Assembly: GCF_002101785.1 (NCBI RefSeq)
Contig: NZ_LQPJ01000101.1
Coordinates: forward strand, 31,897 to 95,896
Source: Mycobacterium palustre
GTDB taxonomy: Bacteria; Actinomycetota; Actinomycetes; Mycobacteriales; Mycobacteriaceae
Length of the DNA: 64,000 nt
Reading direction: 5' to 3'
Position numbers and translations under genes: made by a program. Of this stretch, positions 17,875 to 26,485 are shown piece after piece. Numbering within the stretch: the first letter of the stretch is position 1; the number at the start of each line of letters is the position of its first letter. The notes beneath the pieces are model-generated. The model made no database searches, was not told the origin of the DNA, and saw nothing but the letters and a program-made list of their open reading frames with translations.

Positions 17875-18476
17875 TCAGTCGATCACGACGACCATCTTGC
17901 CGCCGGCTTCGCCCGCCTCCATCCTCGGTGCGCATCATGAATCTGGTCGAACGAGAAGACGCGAGATGGCTTTGCTTGCAGTTTGCCCTCGGCGACCTGC
18001 CGCGCGACGTCTTGTAGGGGTACGTCGGACAGGGGGAAGCCGGGCGTCCCAAACACAAAGCTGCCGAAGAAGTTCCAGTTCACGCCGCTGGCCATGCGGA
18101 GCAGCGGGTTGAAATCGCCGATGGGGTCGAGTCCTCCGAGCCACCCCGCCAGGCAGGCCGTCCCGCCGCGGCGCAGCATGTCGAGCGAGTCCAGGATCGT
18201 GCTGTTGCCGATCAGGTCCAGGACTGCATCGATCGTTTTGGCCCCGGCGATGTGGGTGGCCAGGTCGCGCCTCTCCAGCTCCACCCGCGACGCCCCCAGC
18301 TTCTCGAGCATGGCCACGCGCTCACGGCTGCGCGTGGTCGCGACGACGCGCGCGCCGGCGGCGGCGGCCATTTTGAGCGCAGCCTGGCCCAGCGATGACG
18401 TCGCGCCGCGCAGCACCAACGTCTGCCCGGGCTTCAGGTCGAGGCCGCCGAAGCCGTTCAGGACGATGGCGCGCAT
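17875..18476 (-). pseudogene. Zinc-type alcohol dehydrogenase/quinone oxidoreductase, deleted and frameshifted
   Basis: The frame starts MRAIVLNGFGGLDLKPGQTL. In intact MDR proteins some 100-130 residues forming the GroES-like catalytic domain separate GFGGLD from the LKPGQTLVLRGATSSLGQAA cofactor strand; here they are fused, so the substrate domain is gone. The NADPH-binding Rossmann domain follows normally. Near 17935 a one-base loss after FSFDQIHDAHR shifts the frame; the other frame supplies the expected ending MEAGEAGGKMVVVID with its stop at 17875-17877. Both lesions point to a pseudogene. Regulatory palindrome 18631-18648 lies upstream. Confidence 0.85.
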
Positions 18477-18630
18477 GGTGTCCCCGGCGGGTTGTTCGCG
18501 CACCACGGCGGGCCCGCTGGGCAGCTGGGGTGGACTGGCGGCGGACACGTGCGGCCCCTCCCAAATCGTCTGTAGGCCTTGGGATATCGATCTGCAAAGC
18601 GCGGAGGGCGACAGGAGCCGAGCACACCGA

Positions 18631-18648
18631 TTGGGCCAACTAACCCAA
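18631..18648. promoter_or_regulatory. Palindromic operator TTGGG-N8-CCCAA shared with the MOSC gene promoter
   Basis: TTGGGCCAACTAACCCAA has inverted TTGGG/CCCAA ends. The inner 16 bases match the element at 21077-21092 (TGGGCTGGCTAACCCA) at 13 positions. It lies between the quinone-oxidoreductase relic and the end of the TetR gene 18651-19304, upstream of the relic. The two copies suggest a small regulon of a neighbouring TetR. Confidence 0.55.
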
Positions 18649-18650
18649 TA

Positions 18651-19304
18651 TTATGGGCCAATGCATCCGCTCGTGTCCAGGGCCGCCCCGGATGCAAAGG
18701 AGCGCACGTATTCGACGGCAGCGTTGACGGCGACCCGCAGCGGTTCGGGGTCGTTGGTGGCGTAGGTGATCATTGCGCCGCCCTGATGCGCGGTGATCAG
18801 CGACACCGCCAGGTGCCGCGGGTCGGCCTCCGCGCGCAGGTCGCCGCGTCGACGCATCGCCGTGAGCCCGGCCCGAAACAACTCGATCCACTCGTCGTAG
18901 CCGGCGGAGAGATCGGCGTGTATCTCGTCGTCGGCCTCGATCAGCTCGCCGGCCAAGGAACCGTAGACGCAGCCGCCGACGCGGTATACGGCGTCGACGT
19001 CGGACACGCAGGCGTCCGCCCACGCCTGAAGCGCCTCGAAGCTGTCGAGCGCACCCAGCCCCGGTTGAGTGTGGAAGGTCCGTAGATCGTGGCGGCGCGC
19101 GGCGACGACGCGGCGGGTCAGGTCGCGCTTGTCACGGAAGTAGTGGGACATCTGCGATCCGCCCACTCCGGCGGCGCGGCGCACCCGCCCGATGCTGGTG
19201 TTGGCGATGCCGAGCTCGAACATGAGCCGGGCGGCGACGTCGACGATGCGCCCACGAGTCGCCAGTCCCTTGTGGGTAAACCGCGATGAGCGCTGTTCGG
19301 ACAC
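18651..19304 (-). CDS. TetR-family regulator (first of a tandem pair)
   Basis: A 217-residue TetR protein with an HTH at about residues 35-55 (ANTSIGRVRRAAGVGGSQMS) and a helical C-terminal domain with conserved GGAMITYATNDPEPL. It resembles the adjacent TetR at 19338-20021 along its whole length (TRxRIV, SxxHYFxDK, HQGG...TY), so the two are tandem paralogues. It probably controls the operators at 18631-18648 and 21077-21092, which share a motif and flank this locus; that assignment is inferred from position. Confidence 0.88.
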   Translation of the reverse strand: MSEQRSSRFTHKGLATRGRIVDVAARLMFELGIANTSIGRVRRAAGVGGSQMSHYFRDKRDLTRRVVAARRHDLRTFHTQPGLGALDSFEALQAWADACVSDVDAVYRVGGCVYGSLAGELIEADDEIHADLSAGYDEWIELFRAGLTAMRRRGDLRAEADPRHLAVSLITAHQGGAMITYATNDPEPLRVAVNAAVEYVRSFASGAALDTSGCIGP

Positions 19305-19337
19305 GTTGCCGCCTCGGGCAGGTGAGTCAGCGGGCTT

Positions 19338-20021
19338 TCACCGCCGCGCCCGGCCGCGCGGGCGGCGCGGTGGACGCGGAGCGCGTTCGGCCGGATCGGT
19401 GGCGAAGATGCGCAGGTAGTTGACCGCGAAACGGACCGCGTCTGCGTGCGGCCATTCCGCCCGGTAGGTGAAGGCCAGTGTGCCGCCTCCCTGGTGAGCG
19501 CCGACAATGGCCAGAGCCAGCTGCCGTGGGTTGGCATCCGCGACCACAATCCCGGCGTCCTTCATTCGCTGGATCGCCTGCTGCAGAAGGTCGACCCAGT
19601 CGCGGTAGCCCGCCGCGAGCGCGTCGCGCGTCGCCTCGTCGGTCTTGGCCAGCTGAGCGGCGAGGGCGTGATAGGTCGGGGTCCCGAAATATCCAACGCG
19701 CCTGAGATAGCGCATGTTGAGGTCGATCCAGCGCTCGAAGTCGTCAAACGACGCCAGCCCGCCAAGCCTCGGTTGGCGGTGAAACTCGAGCACCACGCCG
19801 ATCTGACGCGCGATGACCGCGCGGACCAACGCGCCCTTGTCGGCGAAATAATGGGCAAGCTGCGAGCCGCTTACCGACGCGGTTCTGCGAACGTTGTCCA
19901 TGCTGAACGCCGCTAGGCCATCGGTGACGATCAGCTGCGCCGCCGACTGGACGATCCGCTCACGGGTGGCACGCCCCTTGGGGGTCAACCGTTTTTGATC
20001 TTGCGCCGAAAGCTGGGCCAT
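19338..20021 (-). CDS. TetR-family regulator (second of a tandem pair)
   Basis: A 227-residue TetR protein: RIVQSAAQLIVTDGLAAFSM followed by NVRRTASVSGSQLAHYFADK forms the DNA-binding domain, and the C-terminal domain ends in an Arg/Pro-rich tail. It lies 77 bases after the alpha/beta hydrolase gene in the same orientation. Its upstream region contains CTGGGATATCC (near 20056), which shares the CTGGGAT half-site of the perfect palindrome before the hydrolase gene (20988-21005). It probably represses the hydrolase gene and itself. Confidence 0.88.
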   Translation of the reverse strand: MAQLSAQDQKRLTPKGRATRERIVQSAAQLIVTDGLAAFSMDNVRRTASVSGSQLAHYFADKGALVRAVIARQIGVVLEFHRQPRLGGLASFDDFERWIDLNMRYLRRVGYFGTPTYHALAAQLAKTDEATRDALAAGYRDWVDLLQQAIQRMKDAGIVVADANPRQLALAIVGAHQGGGTLAFTYRAEWPHADAVRFAVNYLRIFATDPAERAPRPPRRPRGRARR

Positions 20022-20098
20022 CGCGTCAGATTAACCCCGGGGCATTCCGATTTCTGGGATATCCGGCCCACTCGCCAGCGCTTACCAGCGGCATCGAA

Positions 20099-20971
20099 TC
20101 AGGCGAGTGAGTGGGCCCCGGCGAGAAAGTTGCGGATGAGCTCGGTGACATCGTCCAGAGCGGACTCGAGCAGGAAGTGACCGCCGTCAAGCAGATGGAC
20201 CTCGGCTGCGGGTAGGTCACCGGCGAACGCTTCGGCCCCGGCCGGCCCGAAGATCTCGTCACCGCGACCCCACACCGCCAGGAGCGGCACCCGGGTGGCG
20301 CGAAAGTATTCGTGCAGGCTCGGGTATAGCGGCGCGTTGCTGGCGTAGTCCCGGAACAGCTTCAGCTGCACCTCGTCGTTGCCCGGACGCGATATCAGCG
20401 CGTAGTCGTGATGCCAGCACTCGGGGGCGACCAGCGTCTGGTCGGCGACCCCGGTGAGGTATTGCCATCGTGTGGCGTCCAGCGTGAGGAATTGACGTAC
20501 CGCGGCCTCGGTGTCGGGTGTCTGCCGAGTTTGATACGCCCACACGACCTTCCAAAAGCTCTCGACGAAGCCCGCGTCGTAGCCGTTGCCGTTTTGGGTG
20601 ATGATCGCGGTTATTGCCGACGGGTCGCGCAGCGCCAGCCGCCAGCCGATCGGAGCGCCATAGTCGTGTACGTAGATGGCGTACCGGTCGATTTCGAGCG
20701 TGCGCAGCAGTGCGGCGGTCAGGTCGGTAAGCGCGTCGAATGTGTAGTCGAACTTCTCGACGGGCGGCGCGTCGGAGAGGCCGAAGCCCAAGTGGTCCGG
20801 CGCGATCACGTGATAGAGGTCGGCCAGGTTCGGCACCAGGTTCCGGAACATGTAAGAGCTGGTGGGAAACCCGTGCAGCAGCACCAGCGCGGGCGCGTCG
20901 GTGCGGCCCGCTTCGCGGAAGAACAGCCGATGGCCATCGACGGTGGTGTAGCGATGATGAACGGCCGGCAT
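20099..20971 (-). CDS. Alpha/beta hydrolase, epoxide hydrolase/haloalkane dehalogenase type
   Basis: A 290-residue soluble hydrolase. The oxyanion HGFP motif is at about residues 34-37 (LVLLHGFPTSSYMFRNL) and the nucleophile elbow YVHDYGAPIGW has Asp, not Ser, as in epoxide hydrolases and haloalkane dehalogenases. The acid is probably in AVWGRGDEIFGP and the His in LDGGHFLLES. The ATG at 20971 has an AGGGGG ribosome site. Upstream is a perfect 18-base palindrome, so expression is probably controlled by the neighbouring TetR. The natural substrate is unknown. Confidence 0.87.
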   Translation of the reverse strand: MPAVHHRYTTVDGHRLFFREAGRTDAPALVLLHGFPTSSYMFRNLVPNLADLYHVIAPDHLGFGLSDAPPVEKFDYTFDALTDLTAALLRTLEIDRYAIYVHDYGAPIGWRLALRDPSAITAIITQNGNGYDAGFVESFWKVVWAYQTRQTPDTEAAVRQFLTLDATRWQYLTGVADQTLVAPECWHHDYALISRPGNDEVQLKLFRDYASNAPLYPSLHEYFRATRVPLLAVWGRGDEIFGPAGAEAFAGDLPAAEVHLLDGGHFLLESALDDVTELIRNFLAGAHSLA

Positions 20972-20987
20972 GGTATGCCCCCTGGTT

Positions 20988-21005
20988 CTGGGATGTGCAT
21001 CCCAG
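20988..21005. promoter_or_regulatory. Perfect palindrome CTGGGATG-TG-CATCCCAG
   Basis: Two eight-base arms with a two-base spacer, placed 17 bases upstream of the hydrolase start. A related half-site (CTGGGATATCC) occurs before the TetR gene 19338-20021, which suggests that this regulator binds both. Confidence 0.6.
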
Positions 21006-21076
21006 TATGCGCCGAAATGCGTCAGTCGCAAGACCGTCCCCGCAGGAGTTGACCGCCGTATTCGCCAGTCCTAGTC

Positions 21077-21092
21077 TGGGCTGGCTAACCCA
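21077..21092. promoter_or_regulatory. Palindromic operator TGGG-N8-CCCA upstream of the MOSC fusion gene
   Basis: TGGGCTGGCTAACCCA lies 28 bases before the GTG start of the MOSC-reductase gene and matches 13 of 16 bases of the element at 18632-18647. It is a probable TetR site. Confidence 0.5.
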
Positions 21093-21120
21093 TTTTTACG
21101 ACGCTGCGGGCGGAGGCACA

Positions 21121-22812
21121 GTGGCCAAGCTCGTCTCGATAAACGTGGGCCTGCCCAAGAGCGTGCAGTGGCGGGGCAAGACCGTCTACACGGGCATATG
21201 GAAGACCCCGGTCGACGGGTCCGTGATGGCGCGTCGCCTCAACCTCGACGGTGACGGCCAGGGCGACCTCGCCGGCCATGGGGGCGAGCAACGCGCCGTC
21301 ATGGTCTACCAGACGGAGTCGTACGATTTCTGGAAGACGTATCTGGGTCGCGACGACCTGGCGCCCGGCCACTTCGGCGAAAACTTCACGATCGCCGGGC
21401 TCGCCGACGACGAGGTCTGTGTCGGCGACCGCTATCGGATCGGCGAAGCCGAGTTCGAGGTGACCCAGCCCCGCGTGACCTGCTTTCGGGTCGGCATGCG
21501 CCTCAACGAGCCGCGGATGCCCAATCTGCTTGTCTCCGAGCACCGTCCGGGCTTCTACTTCCGTGTCATCACCGAGGGTCACGTCCGGGCCGGCGACGAC
21601 ATCGTGCGGACCCGCCGCGGCAGGCACCAGCTCAGTGTCGCCGACGTCGACGCCCTGTTGTATCTGCCCAACCGCAATCTCGAGCAGCTCCGCACCGTCG
21701 TCGACGTGCCGGCGCTGAGCCCCGGCTGGCAGCAGTCGTTTCGCGACATGCTGGCCGCACCCGAACCGCCGGTCGGACAGGAGCGCGGCTGGCGCGGATT
21801 CCGTCCCCTGCGGGTCACCGAGATACGCCACGAGAGCCCGCAGGTGCTGTCAATTCGTCTGGAAGCCGACGACCACGGCGTGCTGCCGCCGGCGCTTCCT
21901 GGCCAATACTTGACGCTGCGCGTCCCCGGTGCCGGTGATCCGGCGCCGCTGCGCAGCTACTCCCTGTCGGGCGAGCCTGCCGGCGGGTATTACCGCATCA
22001 GCGTCAAACGCGAAGATCACGGCATGGTGAGCCGCTGGTTGCATGCCCACATCGCGGTGGGATCCGTCGTCGAGGTCGCGGCCCCGCGCGGCGAGTTCGT
22101 CCTCGCCGACGGTGACGGCCCGGTGGTGCTGATCTCGGGGGGCATCGGCATCACGCCGGTCCTGGCGATGTTGCATAAGCTTTCGGGGGTGCACAGCGAT
22201 CGCGAAATCTGGTGGCTGCACACCACCCGCAACCGCGAAACGCAAGCCTTCGCAGCCGAAGTCACGGCATTGCTCGCGGCGCTGCCCCACGCGCAGCAGC
22301 TCACCTTCTACACCGAAACGCAAGGCCGCCTGGATCGGTCGAAGATCGCAGCGTTGGGCATACCCGTGGACGCGGTGGCATACCTTTGCGGGCCAACACA
22401 ATTCATGAGCGACATGCAAGGTGCCCTCACGGCCGCGGGGCTCGACCCCTCTAGCATTCACAGCGAATTGTTCGGCGCCTTGCCGCCGATCAACCCCGGC
22501 GTCGTCGGCCAGGCTCCACGCAAGCCGCCACACCCGCCCGCCGGGATACCGGGCACCGGACCGTCGATCACCTTCTCGCGCAGCGGGTTGACGGTCAACT
22601 GGTCGACCGATTACGGAAGCATCCTCGAGCTCGCCGAGGCGTGCGACGTGCCGACCCGGTTCTCGTGCCGAAGCGGCGTCTGCCACGTCTGCGTCACCGG
22701 CATCGTCGCCGGGGCGACGAGTTACGTCCAACCGCCGCTGGAGCCGCCCGGGGATGGCGAGGTGCTCATCTGCTCGGCCGCCCCGTGCAGCGACGTCGTC
22801 CTCGACCTTTGA
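21121..22812 (+). CDS. MOSC domain - ferredoxin reductase - 2Fe-2S ferredoxin fusion protein
   Basis: This 563-residue protein combines an N-terminal YiiM-like MOSC domain (about 1-215; molybdenum-cofactor-binding Cys in TQPRVTCFRVGMRL), an FAD-binding reductase domain (about 220-330; LRSYSLSGEP), an NAD-binding domain (about 335-455; LISGGIGITPVLAML, YLCGPTQFMSDM) and a C-terminal plant-type ferredoxin (about 485-563) with cluster cysteines in CRSGVCHVC and ICSAAPC. It looks like a self-sufficient Mo-dependent reductase with its own electron chain. The GTG at 21121 is preceded by GGAGG (21112-21116). The palindrome at 21077-21092 suggests TetR control. Confidence 0.88.
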   Translation: MAKLVSINVGLPKSVQWRGKTVYTGIWKTPVDGSVMARRLNLDGDGQGDLAGHGGEQRAVMVYQTESYDFWKTYLGRDDLAPGHFGENFTIAGLADDEVCVGDRYRIGEAEFEVTQPRVTCFRVGMRLNEPRMPNLLVSEHRPGFYFRVITEGHVRAGDDIVRTRRGRHQLSVADVDALLYLPNRNLEQLRTVVDVPALSPGWQQSFRDMLAAPEPPVGQERGWRGFRPLRVTEIRHESPQVLSIRLEADDHGVLPPALPGQYLTLRVPGAGDPAPLRSYSLSGEPAGGYYRISVKREDHGMVSRWLHAHIAVGSVVEVAAPRGEFVLADGDGPVVLISGGIGITPVLAMLHKLSGVHSDREIWWLHTTRNRETQAFAAEVTALLAALPHAQQLTFYTETQGRLDRSKIAALGIPVDAVAYLCGPTQFMSDMQGALTAAGLDPSSIHSELFGALPPINPGVVGQAPRKPPHPPAGIPGTGPSITFSRSGLTVNWSTDYGSILELAEACDVPTRFSCRSGVCHVCVTGIVAGATSYVQPPLEPPGDGEVLICSAAPCSDVVLDL

Positions 22813-22864
22813 CCGCTACGCGCCCAGTGCCAGTTGCTCGCCGGTCGCCCGCACAACGGCGCCC

Positions 22865-23291
22865 AGCCTTGCTGGCCCCGTATATCCCGCCCGCCCGCGC
22901 TGGCACGCCGGCGGCTACCGTGCTGATGTTCACGACGGCGCCGTTGCCTCGCTCGGCCATGCCCGGAACCAGCTGCGGCACCAAGATGTAGGGCGCCCGC
23001 AGGTTGATGTTGACGTGTTCGTCGAACAACGCGTCGTCGGTGTCTGTGGTCGCGCCGAACTTGTAGACACCGGCGTTGTTGATCAGGATGTCGACTGGAC
23101 CCGCCGCGGCGGCCAGCCGCCGGACGTCGTCAGCGTCGGAAAGGTCGGCCGCCACGAAACGTGCTCGCCCTCTTGCGTTTTGGATCTCCTGCACCGTCTC
23201 GGCGCCCCGTTCCGCGCTGCGGCCGTGCACCACAACCTCGGCGCCGAGCGCGGCGAGTTGCACTGCGACCGCGCGCCCAACCCCTGTATTC
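22865..23291 (-). pseudogene. Short-chain dehydrogenase (SDR) remnant, both ends lost
   Basis: The minus strand encodes the middle of an SDR: the end of the TGxxxGxG loop (NTGVGRAVAVQLAALGAEVV), ADLSDADDVRRLA, the LINNAGVYKFG strand and the catalytic Tyr/Lys in IYGASKAG. The first strand is missing, because homology begins directly against the encapsulin stop codon, and everything after the active-site Lys is missing too; the frame then runs into the antisense of the MOSC gene. It is a truncated relic, not a functional gene. Confidence 0.75.
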
Positions 23292-24089
23292 CTACGGGGC
23301 CAGGCAGACCGACGCCTCGGCGGTGTAGCACAAAAACGTCAGCGTCTCCTGCAGATACAGCTGCACGGTGTCGGCGTCGTGGCTGAGGTAGCCGATGGCG
23401 ACGTCGGTGCCCAGCTGCAGGTCGAAGTCGCCGCCGCGGGTGGTGAGCACGAAGGCGCCGTCGATGGCCGGAGCCCAGATGATGTCACCGTCGACCAACC
23501 GGTTCAGGTGCTCGCGGATGGGATATCCGTGTTCGGTGGTCTCGCTGACCTTGGTGTAGACGTCGGCGGCCAGCAGCACCGAGTACGGCCCGTCCACACC
23601 GGCCAGCCGCAGCCCGGTCAGCGCGTGCGAGATGGCGTCGGGCATGTCGCGCGGGTCCTCCGGCAACGTCAGCGCGGGGTTGGAGCTGCAGGTGCGGATG
23701 CCCTCGATCGACGCAGCGGCGTAGCCCTCGAAGATGGTGCGGTCCTCGACGAACGCCAGCTTCTTGGCCGCGGTTTTGATCGGGTCCCAGTCGGAGTCGT
23801 TGGCGCCGCGCTCGACGTTGTCGATTTCGGTACGCGACAGGGTGAACGGAACACGCAGTCGCACAAGGGGTTTGCTCTCCCGCAGGTGCGCCACCACGCC
23901 GTCGGTCGGCGCCTCGACGTCCTGCAGCCGACCGGTGCTGATCGCCGCGGTTGCCGGTCCGCCCGGCTCGCTGACGTCGACCACCCGGCGCCCGGCGATA
24001 TGGCGCTTGAACGTGCGGGTCGCCTCCAATTCGATTTCGCTCCAGGCGGCTTCGGTGACCGGTGCTAGGTCGCGGTAGAGGTTGTTCAT
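23292..24089 (-). CDS. Encapsulin shell protein (Cfp29, Rv0798c-like)
   Basis: A 265-residue HK97-fold protein that assembles into an icosahedral protein nanocompartment. It begins MNNLYRDLAPVTEAAWSEIE and contains WDPIKTAAKKLAFVEDRTIFEGY and the C-terminal FLCYTAEASVCLAP, all typical of mycobacterial encapsulin (originally described as culture-filtrate antigen Cfp29). Its start overlaps the stop of the DyP gene by four bases, so shell and cargo are cotranslated. In mycobacteria this compartment has been linked to oxidative-stress resistance. Confidence 0.96.
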   Translation of the reverse strand: MNNLYRDLAPVTEAAWSEIELEATRTFKRHIAGRRVVDVSEPGGPATAAISTGRLQDVEAPTDGVVAHLRESKPLVRLRVPFTLSRTEIDNVERGANDSDWDPIKTAAKKLAFVEDRTIFEGYAAASIEGIRTCSSNPALTLPEDPRDMPDAISHALTGLRLAGVDGPYSVLLAADVYTKVSETTEHGYPIREHLNRLVDGDIIWAPAIDGAFVLTTRGGDFDLQLGTDVAIGYLSHDADTVQLYLQETLTFLCYTAEASVCLAP

Positions 24090-25105
24090 CGTGCAATTCC
24101 TTTCAGGCTGCCGATCGCCAGTGAGCCGTCGTCAGAAGCGGGGGTGGCTGGCCGCGCGGGTTGCGCGCCTCCGGGAAGTGGCGGTGGGTCATCGAGAAAA
24201 TCGACGGTGGGCGAGAAGAACAGCCCGCCGGTGACCGCCGTGGAGAACTCGAGGATGCGGTCGGTGTTGCCGGGCGGATCGCCGAGGAACATGTTCTCCA
24301 GCATCCGCTCGGTGACCCGCGGCGTGCGCGAGTATCCGATGAAATACGTTCCGTACTCGCCCTTGCCGAGCTCACCGAAAGGCATGTTGTGCCGCACGAT
24401 CTTGAGTTCGGTCCCATCGTCGTCGGTGATCACGTTGAGCGCGATGTGCGAGTTGTCCGGCTTGACGTCGTCGTCGAGTTCGAGGTTTTCCAGCTTGGTG
24501 CGCCCGATCACCAGCTCTTGCTCGGCGACCGACAGCGAGTTCCAGGACGACATGTCGTGCACGTACTTCTGGGCGTGGACATAGCACGAGCCCGCGAAAT
24601 TGGGGTCCTCGTCGCCAATCGTGGTGGCGCTCACGGCCAATGGCCCGTCGGGGTTTTCGGTGCCGTCGACAAAGCCCAGCAGATCGCGGTTGTCGAAGTA
24701 GCGAAACCCGTGCACCTCGTCGACGACGCTGACCGCGCCCTCCATCGACCGCAGGATCCGGTCGGCCAATTCGAAACACACGTCGAGGCTTTCGGCCCGG
24801 ATGTGGAACAACAGGTCACCCGGTGTGGCGGGGGCGGTGTGCCGGGGGCCGTGCAGCTCGATGAACGGATGCAGCTCGGCGGGACGCGGTCCGGAAAATA
24901 ATCGGTCCCAGGCCTGCGAGCCGATCGAGGCGATCGCCGACAACCGTTTCGGTGGCTCGCGGAATCCGATCGAGCGGACCAGTCCCGATATGTCGGGCAG
25001 CGCATCGTGCACGGTCGCCTCGCCGCCCTCGTCGATGGTGACGACGAGGAAGATCGCGGCGGGCGTCAACGGCTCCCGGATGGGTTGGGGTTGAACCGCG
25101 GGCAC
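24086..25105 (-). CDS. Dye-decolorizing peroxidase with encapsulin cargo-targeting tail
   Basis: A 339-residue heme peroxidase of the DyP family (Rv0799c-like). The hallmark GFVDGTENPDG motif with the catalytic Asp is near residue 153, and the proximal heme region IVRHNMPFGELGKGEYGTYF lies around residues 221-240, followed by the EYGTYFIGYSRTP strand. The last 14 residues (DGSLAIGSLKGIAR) match the encapsulin targeting peptide after a Pro/Ala-rich linker, so the enzyme is packed inside the shell encoded by the overlapping downstream gene. It oxidises organic substrates with hydrogen peroxide; the physiological substrate is unknown. Confidence 0.96.
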   Translation of the reverse strand: MPAVQPQPIREPLTPAAIFLVVTIDEGGEATVHDALPDISGLVRSIGFREPPKRLSAIASIGSQAWDRLFSGPRPAELHPFIELHGPRHTAPATPGDLLFHIRAESLDVCFELADRILRSMEGAVSVVDEVHGFRYFDNRDLLGFVDGTENPDGPLAVSATTIGDEDPNFAGSCYVHAQKYVHDMSSWNSLSVAEQELVIGRTKLENLELDDDVKPDNSHIALNVITDDDGTELKIVRHNMPFGELGKGEYGTYFIGYSRTPRVTERMLENMFLGDPPGNTDRILEFSTAVTGGLFFSPTVDFLDDPPPLPGGAQPARPATPASDDGSLAIGSLKGIAR

Positions 25106-25113
25106 CTGCCGAC

Positions 25114-25201
25114 CCTAGCGTGGCGACGGCGAGCGCCGGAAGCGGCGCGAGCAAGGAGCCGCGCAATCGGACCTAGCGTGGCGACGGCGAGCGCCGGAAG
25201 C
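25114..25201. repeat. 58-bp-period direct repeat (VNTR-like), about 1.5 copies
   Basis: A 30-base unit beginning CCTAGCGTGGCGACGGCGAG occurs at 25114-25143 and again, identical, at 25172-25201, giving a period of 58 bases between the divergent DyP and aminopeptidase genes. It contains the GGAAG that precedes the aminopeptidase start. Copy number may vary between strains. Confidence 0.7.
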
Positions 25202-25202
25202 C

Positions 25203-26471
25203 ATGATGTTGGACATGTCGGCTAGCGCCGCAGGCCTCTGCGAATTCATCGACGCGTCGCCGTCGCCGTTTCACGTCTGCGCCACGGTGGCCGCGCGGCT
25301 GGGCGCCGCCGGTTTCACCGAACTCGGCGAGGCCGAGCGCTGGCCCGAGGCGCCGGGCCGCTACTTCGTCGTGCGCGCCGGCTCCCTGGTCGCCTGGAGC
25401 TCCGACGGGCCGCAGGCGCCGTTCCGCATCGTCGGCGCGCACACCGACAGCCCCAACCTGAGGGTCAAGCAACACCCGGACCGGTCGGTCGCCGGTTGGC
25501 GGGTGGTCGCGTTGGAGCCGTACGGGGGAGCCTGGCTCAACTCGTGGCTGGACCGCGATCTCGGCATCAGCGGGCGGCTGTCGGTGCGGGACGGCGCCGG
25601 CATCGCGCACCGGCTCGTCCGCATCGACGACCCGATCCTGCGGGTGCCGCAGTTGGCCATCCACCTGGCCGACGACCGCAAGTCGCTGACGCTGGACCCC
25701 CAGCGACACCTCAACGCGGTCTGGGGCGTCGCCGACCGACCGGGTCACCTTGTCGACCATGTCGCCGAGCGCGCCGGGGTGGCGCCGGGCGACGTGCTGG
25801 CCGCCGACCTGATGACGCACGACCTGACGCCGTCGACGCTGGTCGGCGCCGACGCCAGCCTGCTGAGTGCCCCGCGGCTGGACAATCAGGCCAGCTGCTA
25901 CGCGGGCCTCGAGGCCTTGCTCTCCGCCGAACCGCGCGGCTTTCTGCCCGTGCTGGCGCTTTTCGATCACGAGGAGGTCGGGTCGTCGTCCGACCACGGC
26001 GCCCAGTCGGACCTCCTGAGCACCGTGCTGGAGCGGATCGTGCTGGCGGCCGGCGGCGACCGGCAAGACTTTTTGCGCCGGTTGCCCGCGTCGCTGCTGG
26101 CCTCGGCCGACATGGCCCACGCCACCCACCCCAACTACCCCGAGCGGCACGAGCCCGGCCACCCGATCGACGTCAACGCCGGGCCGGTCCTCAAGGTGCA
26201 CCCGAATCTGCGCTACGCCACCGACGGGCGCACCGCCGCGGCGTTCGAGCTCGCCTGCCGCCAGGCCCGCGTCGGGTTGCAGCGCTACGAGCACCGCGCC
26301 GACCTGCCGTGCGGCTCGACGATCGGCCCACTGGTCTCCGCGCGCACCGGCATTCCCACCGTCGACGTCGGCGCCCCGCAGCTTGCCATGCACTCCGCGC
26401 GCGAGCTGATGGGCGCCCACGACGTATCCGCCTATTCGGCGGCGCTGCAAGCGTTTCTGTCGCCCCGCTGA
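25203..26471 (+). CDS. pepC: M18-family aminopeptidase
   Basis: A 422-residue zinc aminopeptidase (Rv0800-like) that removes N-terminal, often acidic or neutral, residues from peptides in the cytoplasm. Metal ligands of family M18 are visible in [12 protein letters not shown] (about residue 80), [15 protein letters not shown] and the late [12 protein letters not shown]. The domain starts [14 protein letters not shown]. Candidate starts are ATG 25203, 25206 and 25215; the third gives [11 protein letters not shown], which aligns best with the homologue as I remember it, but the ribosome-site-like GGAAG at 25196 favours the first two. Confidence 0.93.
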   Translation: MMLDMSASAAGLCEFIDASPSPFHVCATVAARLGAAGFTELGEAERWPEAPGRYFVVRAGSLVAWSSDGPQAPFRIVGAHTDSPNLRVKQHPDRSVAGWRVVALEPYGGAWLNSWLDRDLGISGRLSVRDGAGIAHRLVRIDDPILRVPQLAIHLADDRKSLTLDPQRHLNAVWGVADRPGHLVDHVAERAGVAPGDVLAADLMTHDLTPSTLVGADASLLSAPRLDNQASCYAGLEALLSAEPRGFLPVLALFDHEEVGSSSDHGAQSDLLSTVLERIVLAAGGDRQDFLRRLPASLLASADMAHATHPNYPERHEPGHPIDVNAGPVLKVHPNLRYATDGRTAAAFELACRQARVGLQRYEHRADLPCGSTIGPLVSARTGIPTVDVGAPQLAMHSARELMGAHDVSAYSAALQAFLSPR

Positions 26472-26485
26472 CCTACGATCCGGCC

